DNA of 64,000 nt from an uncultured Clostridia bacterium (GCA_947589415.1 CANQBP010000007.1:1-64000), one strand, 5' to 3'; positions 51,627 to 62,151 are shown, numbered from the stretch's first letter. A program made the numbers and translations. The notes: generated from the letters alone by a model not told the origin.

Positions 51627-51769
51627 AAGGATAATGGATATTTGCTGTTGAAGTATATGATTTTTAGTGTGAGTTTCCTTTTGAACATACTGTACTGATG
51701 CTGCCGTGCAGCGGTAGATCCCGCTGTTTGAAAACAACAATACTTTACAATTTTGAGGAGGAATTTATT

Positions 51770-52282
51770 ATGTTTAATCCTGTATTTATTATATTATTAC
51801 TCGGTATGTTGGTTTTGGCTATTGTGGGCTTGGTAAAAGAAAACAGGATACACATGAGATACAAAAAGGTTTTCGGAAGAGTCGCATCTTATTTATTTGC
51901 GGATTTTATATTCGTGGGTGTATTTTCAATTATTGCAACGATAATATCACCCCTTATACCCGAAGTTTCAGATATGATTGCGGGGAATTATCTCCTTTAT
52001 GCGGGTATGGGAGTTTTAGTGCTGTTATTGGGAATTGCTATATACCTTTTTGTGCGTATGAAATGTCCGACATATCTTAAAAAGTCATTATTTATAAATA
52101 TGCTTCTTGACGGATTGGGTATTGCATTAAAAATAAGTTTGTTCTTCCTGCCTTTTATTATTAAATATTTAAAAACCGAACTAAGCTGCGCGCAGACGTT
52201 TATTTTCGATCAGTATTGCCTTCCCCAATATACCATATGCTTTGCGGGTTTGCCGCAGCACACGCATACATCGCTGAGGTGA
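51770..52282 (+). CDS. Small multi-spanning membrane protein of unknown function
   Basis: RBS gaggagg, [22 protein letters not shown], four TM segments; 3' end overlaps convergent proS. Confidence 0.65.
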   Translation: MFNPVFIILLLGMLVLAIVGLVKENRIHMRYKKVFGRVASYLFADFIFVGVFSIIATIISPLIPEVSDMIAGNYLLYAGMGVLVLLLGIAIYLFVRMKCPTYLKKSLFINMLLDGLGIALKISLFFLPFIIKYLKTELSCAQTFIFDQYCLPQYTICFAGLPQHTHTSLR

Positions 52283-53652
52283 TCCTCAACAAAGGGAATA
52301 CAGCGGGATTTTACTCCTCCGGTTTCGTCTTTTAACCTATCTTCGCAGGCACTGTCGCCGCACCACATAGCCTTTATGAATCCCGGCTTGTTTGCTGCAA
52401 TATCAAGAAATTCCTCATGTGTGCGGGCCTCAAAAGTTTTGGCTTTCAGATTTTCAAGAGCCGCATTGTAAAGGCTTTCGTGTATGTTGTCGAGCAGAGC
52501 TTTAATTTCGTCCTCAACATTATCGAGAGAAACAAATTTCTTTTCTCTTGTATCTCTTCTGACAAGGACACATTGGTTATTTTCTATATCCTTAGGCCCT
52601 ATCTCAAGACGTACGGGTACACCGAGCATTTCATACTGACTGAATTTCCAACCGGGAGCTTTGTCGCTGTCATCGAGTTTTACTCTAAGGTCAGCGTCGA
52701 TAAGCCTGTTTTTAAGCTCCGCAGCCTTTTCGAGTACACCCTCTTTTTTCTGCGCTATCGGAATTACGGCTACCTGTACGGGTGCGATTTTAGGCGGAAG
52801 TACAAGACCGTCATCATCACTATGTACCATTATTATCGCACCTATCATTCTTGTAGAAACTCCCCATGATGTCTGGAACGGGTATTGCAAAGTGTTATCT
52901 CTTCCCGTAAAGGTGATATTGAAACTCCTTGCAAAGCCGTCGCCGAAGAAGTGTGATGTACCTCCCTGAAGTGCAACACCGTTATGCATCATAGGCTCAA
53001 TTGTATATGTTTCTTCTGCTCCCGCAAATTTTTCCTTTTCGGTTTTTCTGCCCGTTACTGCCGGAATGGCAAGAGTTTCTTTGTAGAAGTCCGTATATAC
53101 CTGCAGCATTCTCAAGGTTTCCTCACGGGCCTCCTCGGCTGTTTCGTGCATGGTATGACCTTCCTGCCACAAAAATTCGGATGTCCTCAAAAACGGACGT
53201 GTGGTTTTTTCCCAGCGTACTACCGAACACCACTGATTATAGAGTTTCGGCAGGTCACGGTATGAATTTATTATTTTTGCAAAATGCTCACAAAACAATG
53301 TTTCCGATGTCGGGCGGACACAAAGCCTTTCGCTCAGATTTTCACTTCCTCCGACAGTCACCCACGCACATTCCGGTGCAAAACCTTCAACATGATCCTT
53401 TTCTTTTTGCAGCAGGCTTTCGGGAATGAACATAGGCATATATACATTTTCATGTCCCGTTTGCTTAAATCTCTTATCGAGATCATGCTGAATATTTTCC
53501 CATATAGCATAGCCGTGCGGGCGTATAACCATGCAGCCTTTAATTCCCGAATAATCGGCAAGCTCGGCTTTTTTTACTATATCCGTGTACCATTTTGCAA
53601 AATCCTCATCTCTTGACGTTATAGCTTCAACGAGCTTTTTCTGTTGTGCCAT
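52210..53652 (-). CDS. proS: Prolyl-tRNA synthetase, short archaeal/eukaryotic-type
   Basis: [67 protein letters not shown], no editing insert. Confidence 0.95.
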   Translation of the reverse strand: MAQQKKLVEAITSRDEDFAKWYTDIVKKAELADYSGIKGCMVIRPHGYAIWENIQHDLDKRFKQTGHENVYMPMFIPESLLQKEKDHVEGFAPECAWVTVGGSENLSERLCVRPTSETLFCEHFAKIINSYRDLPKLYNQWCSVVRWEKTTRPFLRTSEFLWQEGHTMHETAEEAREETLRMLQVYTDFYKETLAIPAVTGRKTEKEKFAGAEETYTIEPMMHNGVALQGGTSHFFGDGFARSFNITFTGRDNTLQYPFQTSWGVSTRMIGAIIMVHSDDDGLVLPPKIAPVQVAVIPIAQKKEGVLEKAAELKNRLIDADLRVKLDDSDKAPGWKFSQYEMLGVPVRLEIGPKDIENNQCVLVRRDTREKKFVSLDNVEDEIKALLDNIHESLYNAALENLKAKTFEARTHEEFLDIAANKPGFIKAMWCGDSACEDRLKDETGGVKSRCIPFVEDHLSDVCVCCGKPAKHMVYWGRQY

Positions 53653-53852
53653 TTCCTTCAATCCTTTCACTCTTTATAATGAACATTTTACGCTCACGTT
53701 ATTTCTTTTTGAAACCGCTTTTAATGTATTGTACCGTATGCGGTAATTATAATTTTACGTCCGAACGGCAAGTCAAACAAATCCGACAGGCGTGACATAT
53801 TACTGCCGCAACCGTATTTTGACCATATGCGGGTGATTACTTAACTGTCGGG

Positions 53853-54290
53853 TCAAATTATATAGTCATTGGAATAATTTTCGTTATGCCTATCTAAAAT
53901 ATCCTGCAAGGTTATACCGTCGAGATATTCTGTTATGACCTTATAAAGCCCCTGCCATACCGAAAGAGTCGGACATTCGGCGGCTCTTTCACATTCTACG
54001 GGTGTGTGTTCTACACACGACACGGGCGCCAGACTTCCCTCTGTAAGCCGCAAAATCATTCCGACCGTGTATTTGTTCGGTTCTCTTGCGAGCATATATC
54101 CGCCCTGATACCCTCTGTTGGTTTTGAGAATATCGGACTTATTCAAAATAGGAACGATCTGTTCAAGATATTTTTTTGAAATACCCTGCCTTTTTGCAAT
54201 ATCCTTCAGTGCAACAAAACCGTCATTTTTATGTTCCGCAAGGTCAATCAACATTCTAAGTGCATATCGACCTTTTGTTGATATCCTCAT
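53853..54290 (-). CDS. Rrf2-family regulator with Cys triad
   Basis: MRISTKGRYALRMLIDLAEH, KRQGISKKYLEQIVPIL, CVEHTPVECERAAEC. Confidence 0.93.
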   Translation of the reverse strand: MRISTKGRYALRMLIDLAEHKNDGFVALKDIAKRQGISKKYLEQIVPILNKSDILKTNRGYQGGYMLAREPNKYTVGMILRLTEGSLAPVSCVEHTPVECERAAECPTLSVWQGLYKVITEYLDGITLQDILDRHNENYSNDYII

Positions 54291-54315
54291 ATATAAACAC
54301 CTCGTATTCTATGAC

Positions 54316-54347
54316 CCTATAATAACATATATTTTATAGGTTTTCAA
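54316..54347 (-). promoter_or_regulatory. Promoter TTGAAA-17-TATTAT of the rrf2 gene overlapped by a 25-bp dyad
   Basis: Minus-strand -35 at 54342-54347, -10 at 54319-54324; dyad CCTATAA...TTATAGG at 54316-54340. Confidence 0.65.
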
Positions 54348-54443
54348 GTACGGAATAGCATTTTAGTGATTTTAACAAACGATCGGGAATTTTCCCTGCG
54401 GTTTGGCGGACATCAGGCATATATCTTTTTTAAAAAAATGTTT

Positions 54444-54974
54444 TCACATATGTAATATATGCTGCATTATATCAGTACATATACTCATAGGGGAACGGTT
54501 TGCATTGACCGTTATATCCGCAGCCTCACGATAAACGGGAAGACGTTTATTATATAATTCCCGCATGACCTCGTCTTTGTCCTCACGGTTCAGCAGGGGT
54601 CTTGTTTTATCGTTTTGGAGTCTTGAGGCAATATTCTCGACAGGTATGTCCAGGAGGATTATTATACCGCTTTTTCGGAAATTATCCGTATTTTCTTTGA
54701 AAGTAAGCGTTCCGCCTCCGGCGGCAATTATTACTCCCCTTTTCTCGGAAAGTTCTTTTACTGCTTCTCTCTCAAGCATACGGAAATACTCCTCCCCGTT
54801 ATCCTCAAAAATTTGTGCTACGGTTTTGTTTTCCTTTTTTTCTATATAGTCGTCAAGGTCTATGAATGACATACCGTTTCTTTTGGCGAGCAGTGCGCCT
54901 ACGGTGCTTTTTCCGCAGCCCATAAAGCCGCAAAGTATTATATTTTTCTGTTTCATTTTCAATTCTCCGTTCAT
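54444..54974 (-). CDS. aroK: Shikimate kinase
   Basis: IILCGFMGCGKSTVGALLAKRNGMSFIDLDDYIE. Confidence 0.94.
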   Translation of the reverse strand: MNGELKMKQKNIILCGFMGCGKSTVGALLAKRNGMSFIDLDDYIEKKENKTVAQIFEDNGEEYFRMLEREAVKELSEKRGVIIAAGGGTLTFKENTDNFRKSGIIILLDIPVENIASRLQNDKTRPLLNREDKDEVMRELYNKRLPVYREAADITVNANRSPMSICTDIMQHILHM

Positions 54975-55003
54975 AATGGTTTTACGGCAGTATTATCCGT
55001 TTT

Positions 55004-55849
55004 TTAGAAAAGTTTTTTAAGTTCTTTTGAAGAGTCCTCTATAAGCTGATTTATATCGTCTGTATTATACTCGGAACCGTCCCATATTTCGTGGGAAACG
55101 ACAGCCTGCCATACCAGCATTGACATTCCGCCGACAGAACGCAGTCCGTTTGCCTTTGCCGCCTGCACCAGCTTTGTTTCAAGCGGATTGTATATTGCAT
55201 CGAAAACACTCTTACATCTTGTTATAACGTTCTCGGACACGGGCATAACGTCTGTTTTAGGATACATACCCACGGGTGTGGCGTTTATAAGCAAATCAAA
55301 ACTGCCCTCTCTTTCGATATCGGAAATAAGACAGGTATCAATATCGGATATACCGGTCTTTTCCTTAACGTCTTTCACAAGAGCCTGTTGTATTTCCGTA
55401 TCTTCAGGGCGTACAGATACGGTTATTCGGCAGCCTGCAAGGGCAGCTTCATATACAAAAGTACGTGCGACTCCTCCGCAGCCTATAATACATATATCTC
55501 CGTCAAGAGGTATATTATTTGCCGCAAGTGCTTTAAGAAAGCCGTCGGGGTCGGTAGTAAAGCCCTTGCGCACGCTGCCGTTTTTTACGGTATTGACCGA
55601 GCTGTATAATTCTGCCTTTTTGTCAAGCTCGTCAAGAAACGGTATAATCACCTGCTTATTGGGTATTGTGACATTATATCCCGCAAGCTCGTTAAGGGCG
55701 GAAATTTTTTTCGGAAATTCCTCCGGCGCAACGTCCAACACGGTATATACGCCATTTTCCCCCGCAAGTTCAAATAATCTTTTGTTGATAAACGGCGACA
55801 TAGTATGACCTATCGGGTGTCCTATAACTGCAAATTTTCTTTCTGACAT
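55004..55849 (-). CDS. aroE: Shikimate dehydrogenase
   Basis: FAVIGHPIGHTMSPFINKRLF, GYNVTIPNKQVIIPFLDELD, LLINATPVGMYP. Confidence 0.95.
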   Translation of the reverse strand: MSERKFAVIGHPIGHTMSPFINKRLFELAGENGVYTVLDVAPEEFPKKISALNELAGYNVTIPNKQVIIPFLDELDKKAELYSSVNTVKNGSVRKGFTTDPDGFLKALAANNIPLDGDICIIGCGGVARTFVYEAALAGCRITVSVRPEDTEIQQALVKDVKEKTGISDIDTCLISDIEREGSFDLLINATPVGMYPKTDVMPVSENVITRCKSVFDAIYNPLETKLVQAAKANGLRSVGGMSMLVWQAVVSHEIWDGSEYNTDDINQLIEDSSKELKKLF

Positions 55850-56121
55850 AACATTACCTCCGTATTTTTTATATAAAGCTATAAGTAATTGAAGTGTTTT
55901 TTATAAAATATTTATAATTATTGGAAAAATATAAATAAATTGTAATTTTCTTATTGACAAATCATTAAATAACTTATAAGATTTAAGTGTAAGAAGTTGT
56001 GTTCGGCGGTGCTGGTTCCGCATAACATATTGTAACATAAACGATATGTTTTTGTCCACAGCGGAAAGCGTCGGACGCACATTTTTTATTGATTATTTTA
56101 TATTTTTAGGAGGATTTATTT

Positions 56122-56361
56122 ATGGTACTGGAAAAGGTTAAGTCAATTCTTAGTGAACAGTTTGACGTTGAGGAGGATTCAATTACTCTCGAAACATCAA
56201 TTATTGATGATCTCTCTGCTGATTCTCTTGATGTTGTTGATCTTCTCACAACAATAGAGAGTGAGTTTGGTGTTGAGGTTCCCGATGATGAGGTGGGCAA
56301 CGTAAAGACCGTTGAGGATCTTGTAAATTATATTGAGGCACATCAGGATTCTGCCGACTGA
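56122..56361 (+). CDS. acpP: Acyl carrier protein
   Basis: DDLSADSLDVVDLLTTIESEFGVEVPDDE (phosphopantetheine Ser). Confidence 0.96.
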   Translation: MVLEKVKSILSEQFDVEEDSITLETSIIDDLSADSLDVVDLLTTIESEFGVEVPDDEVGNVKTVEDLVNYIEAHQDSAD

Positions 56362-56512
56362 TTTTTATTAAACTGAAATATTCAGCCCGACCGTCAGGTT
56401 TTACTCTTACGGTCGGGCTGATATTTATATACTGTTGTGATTTAACGACACCAACGTTAAGCACGGCATCTATTTGCGTCAGGTTTTATATAAACGGCTG
56501 CGTTATTTCGGA

Positions 56513-57535
56513 TCAGCTGTTCATAATTTCATCGTATGCTTTTTTGAGGGCAAATACCTTACGTGCCACCTCATCAAATTTATCGGGCGTAAGGGACTGC
56601 GCTCCGTCAGATAAGGCGTGTTTGGGGTCGTTATGCACCTCTATCATAAGACCGTCTGCGCCCGCTGCAACGGCGGCAAGGGACATCTGCTCGACGAGTG
56701 CGGCTTTTCCCGTTGCATGACTGGGGTCTACGATGATCGGGAGGTGGCATAGTTTTTTCACGACAGGTACGGCGGAAAGGTCAAGTGTGTTTCGAGTTGC
56801 GGTTTCGTATGTCCTTATACCTCTTTCGCAAAGTATAACCTTGTCGTTGCCGCCTGCCATGATATACTCGGCACTCATTATCCATTCCTCAATAGTATTA
56901 GCAAGACCACGTTTGAGAAGAATGGGTTTGTTTATTTTGCCGAGTTGTTTAAGCAGCTCGAAGTTCTGCATATTTCTTGCGCCGACTTGAATTATGTCAA
57001 CACCCTCGAACATATCAATATGTGATGCACTCATTATTTCGGTTACTATGGGCAGACCCGTTGCCTTTCTTGCACCTTTCAAAAGATCAAGACCTTCCGA
57101 TCTCAGACCTTGGAACGAATACGGGGAAGTGCGGGGTTTAAATGCGCCTCCTCTCAGGAATGATGCACCGGCGTCTTTGACTCTTTGAGCAACGTAATTT
57201 ATTTGTTCCTCCGATTCAACAGAGCAAGGGCCTGCCATAATGCAAAGACTGCCGTCTCCGATTTTCTGTCCGGTAGGAAGTTCGATAACGGTATTATCGG
57301 GGTGAAATTTACGATTGGCTTTTTTATAGGGTTCTTGTACACGTTTCACATTCTCGACTATTTCCTGTGCGCTTATCCAATCCTCATCAATCGGTGTGGT
57401 ATCTCCTATAAGTCCGAGTACTGTGGACTCCACGCCTACCCACGTATTCACCGACACGTTATATTTTTCTTCCAGTGATGCTTTGAAGAGTATAAGCTGT
57501 TCTTTCGATGTATTCGGTTTAAGTACGATAATCAT
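56513..57535 (-). CDS. 3-deoxy-7-phosphoheptulonate synthase (AroG/KDOPS-like class)
   Basis: IMAGPCSVESEEQI, FLRGGAFKPRTSPYSFQGL, IVDPSHATGKAALVEQMSLAAVAAGADGLMIEVH. Confidence 0.95.
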   Translation of the reverse strand: MIIVLKPNTSKEQLILFKASLEEKYNVSVNTWVGVESTVLGLIGDTTPIDEDWISAQEIVENVKRVQEPYKKANRKFHPDNTVIELPTGQKIGDGSLCIMAGPCSVESEEQINYVAQRVKDAGASFLRGGAFKPRTSPYSFQGLRSEGLDLLKGARKATGLPIVTEIMSASHIDMFEGVDIIQVGARNMQNFELLKQLGKINKPILLKRGLANTIEEWIMSAEYIMAGGNDKVILCERGIRTYETATRNTLDLSAVPVVKKLCHLPIIVDPSHATGKAALVEQMSLAAVAAGADGLMIEVHNDPKHALSDGAQSLTPDKFDEVARKVFALKKAYDEIMNS

Positions 57536-57988
57536 GGTTTTCCCTCCTGTAAATTAAAAGACGGGATCCGCACGGACTCCGTCTATCGGCTGTAAATACG
57601 ATCGTTATATACGAATCGCACCGTTCAGGTTACACACAAGACCGCCGTCGTGCGGAAGAGCCTGCACAAACGGGCGGGAAAATACTTGACAAACCGCAAA
57701 ATGCGGAAATTTAGTATTCATGTGTTTACCTGACAATATCCGATAATAATGATAACACCATTGCTTTAAATTGTCAAGGCTTTAAATCATAAAAGTGCGC
57801 AAAATAAAATGACCCGAAAAATCAAAAATTACAGTTATATTTCCAAAACCGAAATTAACTTTATTTATGACGTTTGAACGGTTTTTAAAATTTATATGCT
57901 CATAAAACACAATATAATAAATTGCCGTTCCCACTTTAATATGTCGGAAAATTATGCTATAATGAATACAAACTAAAAGTCCGACGGA

Positions 57989-58711
57989 GTGATAGATTTG
58001 CTTAATGTATTTCATTTGACAAAAAAATATCATAGGTTTGTAGCGAACGATAATCTTACATTTACTGTGAATGACGGAGAAACGGCAGTATTGGCAGGGC
58101 CTAACGGTGCGGGAAAATCGACTGCAATAAAATGTATTGCGGGTCTTTTGCGCTTTGAGGGAGAAATTGAATTGTGCGGTTATAAGAATAAAAGTACGGA
58201 GGCAAAGAGAATACTCGGATATGTTCCCGAAATACCTGCTCCGTTTGAACTTCTTACCGTGTGGGAGCATATGGAATTTATCGCACGTGCATATAATCTT
58301 GAAAACTGGGAAGACAGAGCGGAGGAACTTATGTACAGGCTGGAGCTTAAAGATAAAAGGGATAAGCTCGGAAAAGAGTTGTCTAAGGGTATGCAGCAGA
58401 AGATAAGTATATGCTGTGCGATGCTTATTGAACCGAAGATACTTCTCTTTGATGAGCCTCTTGTGGGGCTTGATCCCCATGCAATAAAGGAACTCAAGCT
58501 GATGCTTTCGGAAATGAAAGAAAAGGGTACAACGATCGTAATCTCGACACATATGCTTGAAAGTGTCGAGGGCGTATGGGACAGAGTGTTTATAATGATG
58601 AACGGAAGAATTGAGGCGGAGCGAACACGCACGCAGGTCGAGAAAAGCGGGGAAAATCTTGAGGAGCTGTTTTTCAGCATTACAGAAAAGCCGGCGGTAA
58701 AGTCTGAATGA
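57989..58711 (+). CDS. ABC transporter ATP-binding protein without an adjacent permease
   Basis: LAGPNGAGKSTAIKCIAGLL, LSKGMQQKISICCAML, LLFDEPLVGLDP. Confidence 0.9.
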   Translation: MIDLLNVFHLTKKYHRFVANDNLTFTVNDGETAVLAGPNGAGKSTAIKCIAGLLRFEGEIELCGYKNKSTEAKRILGYVPEIPAPFELLTVWEHMEFIARAYNLENWEDRAEELMYRLELKDKRDKLGKELSKGMQQKISICCAMLIEPKILLFDEPLVGLDPHAIKELKLMLSEMKEKGTTIVISTHMLESVEGVWDRVFIMMNGRIEAERTRTQVEKSGENLEELFFSITEKPAVKSE

Positions 58712-59100
58712 AAAAGGGTATACTAAAAAGGGTAAAATATGATATATTTCTTGTCGGCATACTGATTACGGTCGGGGCTGCCGTATTGTTGACTGCTGTC
58801 TTTAACGGACAGGGCGGGGAATATGTTTGTATAAAAACGGACGGAGAGGTAAGTGCGGTATATCCGCTTACGGAAAACAGGAGAGTTGTCATTAACGGGG
58901 CAAACGGTACGAATTTACTTGTTATAGAAAACTGTCAGGCATACATTAGTGAAGCCGACTGCCCCGATAAGTTGTGCGTAAGGCAGGGGAAAATCAGCAT
59001 GAAAGGTCAGTCCGTTATATGTCTGCCGCATAGGATAGTTGTAGAAATAACGGGGCAGGAGCAGAAGGATAATTCCGATATTGATGTGATTGTAAAGTAG
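58708..59100 (+). CDS. NusG domain II-containing (NusG_II) extracytoplasmic protein
   Basis: One TM, then ADCPDKLCVRQGKISMKGQSVICLPHRIVVEI. Confidence 0.87.
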   Translation: MKKGILKRVKYDIFLVGILITVGAAVLLTAVFNGQGGEYVCIKTDGEVSAVYPLTENRRVVINGANGTNLLVIENCQAYISEADCPDKLCVRQGKISMKGQSVICLPHRIVVEITGQEQKDNSDIDVIVK

Positions 59101-59104
59101 GGTT

Positions 59105-59620
59105 ATGAATAAAAAGAGTAGAGTTAATGTAAAAAAAATATCCGTGTACGGAATGATAACGGCTGCCGCAATTGTGTTAAGCTGGCTTGAGGCACAAATT
59201 CCCCCGTTTTTTCCTATCCCCGGAATGAAGATCGGGCTTACTAACATTATCGTTGTTATTGCGCTGTATAAAATGGGAAGCGGCAGCGCTATGGCTGTAA
59301 ACGTTCTTAGGATATTGCTTGTGTCGTTCCTGTTCGGAGGCCCTTCGGCACTGATTTACAGTTTGTCGGGGGGGATGTTGTCGCTGCTTGTGATGATATT
59401 ACTTAAAAAGACGGGTAAATTTAAAATGATAAGCGTAAGCATAGCAGGCGGGATTTTCCATAATGTGGGGCAGATACTTATTGCAATGCTGATGACCGAT
59501 ACAACAAGTATTTTGTGGTATCTTGCCGTATTGTGGTTTGCCGGTGCGGTTTCCGGCACACTTATAGGGATATTGGGCAATACGCTTTTAAAACATCTGC
59601 CGGACAGTATTTTTAAATAG
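59105..59620 (+). CDS. Gx transporter family / heptaprenyl diphosphate synthase component I-like membrane protein
   Basis: ISVYGMITAAAIVLSWLEAQIPPFFPIPGMKIGLTNIIVVIALYKMG. Confidence 0.88.
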   Translation: MNKKSRVNVKKISVYGMITAAAIVLSWLEAQIPPFFPIPGMKIGLTNIIVVIALYKMGSGSAMAVNVLRILLVSFLFGGPSALIYSLSGGMLSLLVMILLKKTGKFKMISVSIAGGIFHNVGQILIAMLMTDTTSILWYLAVLWFAGAVSGTLIGILGNTLLKHLPDSIFK

Positions 59621-59628
59621 GAGTAATT

Positions 59629-60690
59629 ATGAAAAAGATTTTCGGTTTATTTTTAGTTTTTAATTTAGTATTTGTTTTATGTGCTTGCGAAAGCGAAACT
59701 AATGCGGAGAAAGACGGTATGATCTCCGCAACAAGGGAAATTTTCGCCATGGATACATATATGACCGTGACGGCATACGGAGAAAATGCCGACAAGGCGG
59801 TTGAAGCTGCGGAAAAGGAAATATACAGACTTGACAGTCTGTTGTCAACGGGAAATACCGACAGCGAGGTGTATAAAATAAACAGTACGGGTGAGGGCAG
59901 CCTTTCCGAGGATACCGAAAAACTTATAGAAAAATCGGAATGGATATATGAAAATACAGACGGTGCGTATGATATAACCGTATATCCGCTTATGGATTTG
60001 TGGGGGTTTACGGGTGACAAGCAGGCTGTGCCTGATGATGAGGACATAAAAAGAGTCGCAGATGTATGCGGGTTTGATAAGCTGACATACGCAGACGGTT
60101 TTATTAAGCTCGGAGAAAATATGGGTATAGATTTCGGAGGTATTGCAAAGGGTTATACGAGCGACAGCATAATGCGTATCTTTGAGGAGTACAACATCAC
60201 ATCGGGTATTGTATCACTTGGGGGAAATGTTCAATGTTGCGGAAATAAAACGGACGGCAGTATGTGGAAGTGCGGGATAACCGATCCGGACAATCATAAC
60301 GACACGGGAAGTCTTATGGGGGTTATAAGTGTGAGTGACAAGGCTGTAATAACATCGGGCGGGTATGAGAGATTTTTTACCGATGAAAAAAGCGGAAAGA
60401 CATATCATCACATAATGGATCCGAAAAGCGGATATCCCGCCGAAAGCGGTCTGAAGTCCGTTACGATAGTAAGCCGTGACGGAACGCTTGCGGACGGACT
60501 TTCGACTGCGTGTTTTGTTATGGGAAAAGAACGTGCATTGGATTTTTGGAGAAAGAATAGTGATAAGTTTGATATGGTGCTTATGGACGATAACAGAAAA
60601 ATTTTTGTGACAGAGGGGATAGCGAAAGATTTTACCTCGGAATATGATTTTGAAATTGTGAAAAAACGGCAAAATTGTGATAATTCGTAA
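59629..60690 (+). CDS. apbE: FAD:protein FMN transferase, lipoprotein
   Basis: LCAC lipobox; FAMDTYMTVTAYGENADKAVEAAEKEIYRLDSLLS; GIDFGGIAKGYTSD; HHIMDPKSGYPAESGLKSVTIVS. Confidence 0.95.
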   Translation: MKKIFGLFLVFNLVFVLCACESETNAEKDGMISATREIFAMDTYMTVTAYGENADKAVEAAEKEIYRLDSLLSTGNTDSEVYKINSTGEGSLSEDTEKLIEKSEWIYENTDGAYDITVYPLMDLWGFTGDKQAVPDDEDIKRVADVCGFDKLTYADGFIKLGENMGIDFGGIAKGYTSDSIMRIFEEYNITSGIVSLGGNVQCCGNKTDGSMWKCGITDPDNHNDTGSLMGVISVSDKAVITSGGYERFFTDEKSGKTYHHIMDPKSGYPAESGLKSVTIVSRDGTLADGLSTACFVMGKERALDFWRKNSDKFDMVLMDDNRKIFVTEGIAKDFTSEYDFEIVKKRQNCDNS

Positions 60691-61110
60691 TCTTAAATGA
60701 CGAGTTGTATAATTTGCGTGGTTGTTGTTTATTGTCAAAGAAAGCGGTTTGTCGGCATATGAAAGCATTATGAACGCTCTTACATATGGTATCGTTAATT
60801 TCACTTAATTACACCGTTTCGGTTCAAGCAGAAGTTTGTAATCTTTATAAATTACTTTACATTCAAGAAACCTTTTGCCGAGCCGTTAGGAAAATTCGTT
60901 TTTGTCAGCAAAACCTGTATGTACGGGCATATTGACCGCAATCAATTTGACGATGAAAAAATCATGTGGTTCTAAATACTGATTTTCATAATTATGGTGT
61001 TTGTTGATTTTTTTGTAAATATTTTGGCGGGTACTTGATTAAAAAACATAAGTTTAATATAATAATTGTACGATGTAAGACTTGTTTAAAAATAGGAATA
61101 GGGAGATATT

Positions 61111-61965
61111 ATGAACAGGCTGACGGATATATCATATGTGAAAAGTGTTTTGTCAAAACACGGCTTTACTTTTTCAAAGGCATTGGGGCAGAATTTTCTT
61201 ATAAATCCTAATGTATGCCCGAAAATGGCGGAGGAATGCGGATGCGGTGCGGATGTGGGTGTGATAGAGATAGGGCCGGGAGCGGGTGTGCTGACAAATG
61301 CACTTGCAGATGTTGCATATAAAGTTGTTGCAATAGAGCTTGATAAAAGACTGATATCGGTTCTTGAGGAAACGTTAAGTGAGCATAATAATGTTAAGAT
61401 AATAAACGGCGATGTTATGAAGTTGGATATCGGGAAAATTATAAGAGAGGAATTTGAAGGGGGAGAGGCAGTCGTATGCGCAAATCTTCCGTATTATATA
61501 ACCTCACCGGTAATAATGAAATTTCTTGAGGAAAGACTTCCGATAAATTCGCTTACGGTCATGGTGCAAAAGGAGGCTGCGGACAGAATATGTGCCGTTC
61601 CCGGCACGAGGGAATCGGGTGCAATAAGTGCGGCGGTAAATTATTACAGTAAACCGGAGATTTTGTTCCGAGTATCGAAAGGCAGCTTTTTGCCTGCGCC
61701 GAAAGTTGACTCTGCCGTTATAAAACTGAATATACTGAAAGAGCCTTCCGTGGGTGTGGGGGACGAAAAAATGTTTTTCAAAATAGTTAAGGCTGCGTTT
61801 TCACAAAGAAGAAAAACACTTGCTAACTCGTTAAGTTCGGGATTATCAATTTCAAAGTCGGAGGTAACACAAATTCTTGAGCGTGTCGGTATAAATCAAA
61901 CTGCAAGGGCGGAGGAAATGACAATGGAGAATTTTGCGGCAATTTCCGATGAATTTCTCAATTAA
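61111..61965 (+). CDS. ksgA: 16S rRNA (adenine1518/1519-N6)-dimethyltransferase
   Basis: SKALGQNFLINP, VIEIGPGAGVLTNALA, VVCANLPYYITSPVIMKFLEE. Confidence 0.96.
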   Translation: MNRLTDISYVKSVLSKHGFTFSKALGQNFLINPNVCPKMAEECGCGADVGVIEIGPGAGVLTNALADVAYKVVAIELDKRLISVLEETLSEHNNVKIINGDVMKLDIGKIIREEFEGGEAVVCANLPYYITSPVIMKFLEERLPINSLTVMVQKEAADRICAVPGTRESGAISAAVNYYSKPEILFRVSKGSFLPAPKVDSAVIKLNILKEPSVGVGDEKMFFKIVKAAFSQRRKTLANSLSSGLSISKSEVTQILERVGINQTARAEEMTMENFAAISDEFLN

Positions 61966-62151
61966 AACTATGATGTCAATATATTGAAACAGGGGATAAG
62001 TACATTGCTTTTCCCTGTTCTTTTTTTTATAAAGTGAGATGAATTCGGGAACGGATAGCGTATATATTTTTTGAACGGGAAAATATTTTGGAATAAAATG
62101 TGTGATTTGTACTTTTTCTATAAAAATATTTCATTTTTTTTACATTTTGAG

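Noticed and set aside
55188-55808. 206-aa plus-strand ORF
   Set aside because: Antisense to aroE; no RBS or domain signal.
57782-58552. 256-aa minus-strand ORF
   Set aside because: Antisense to the ABC ATPase gene with clear Walker motifs.
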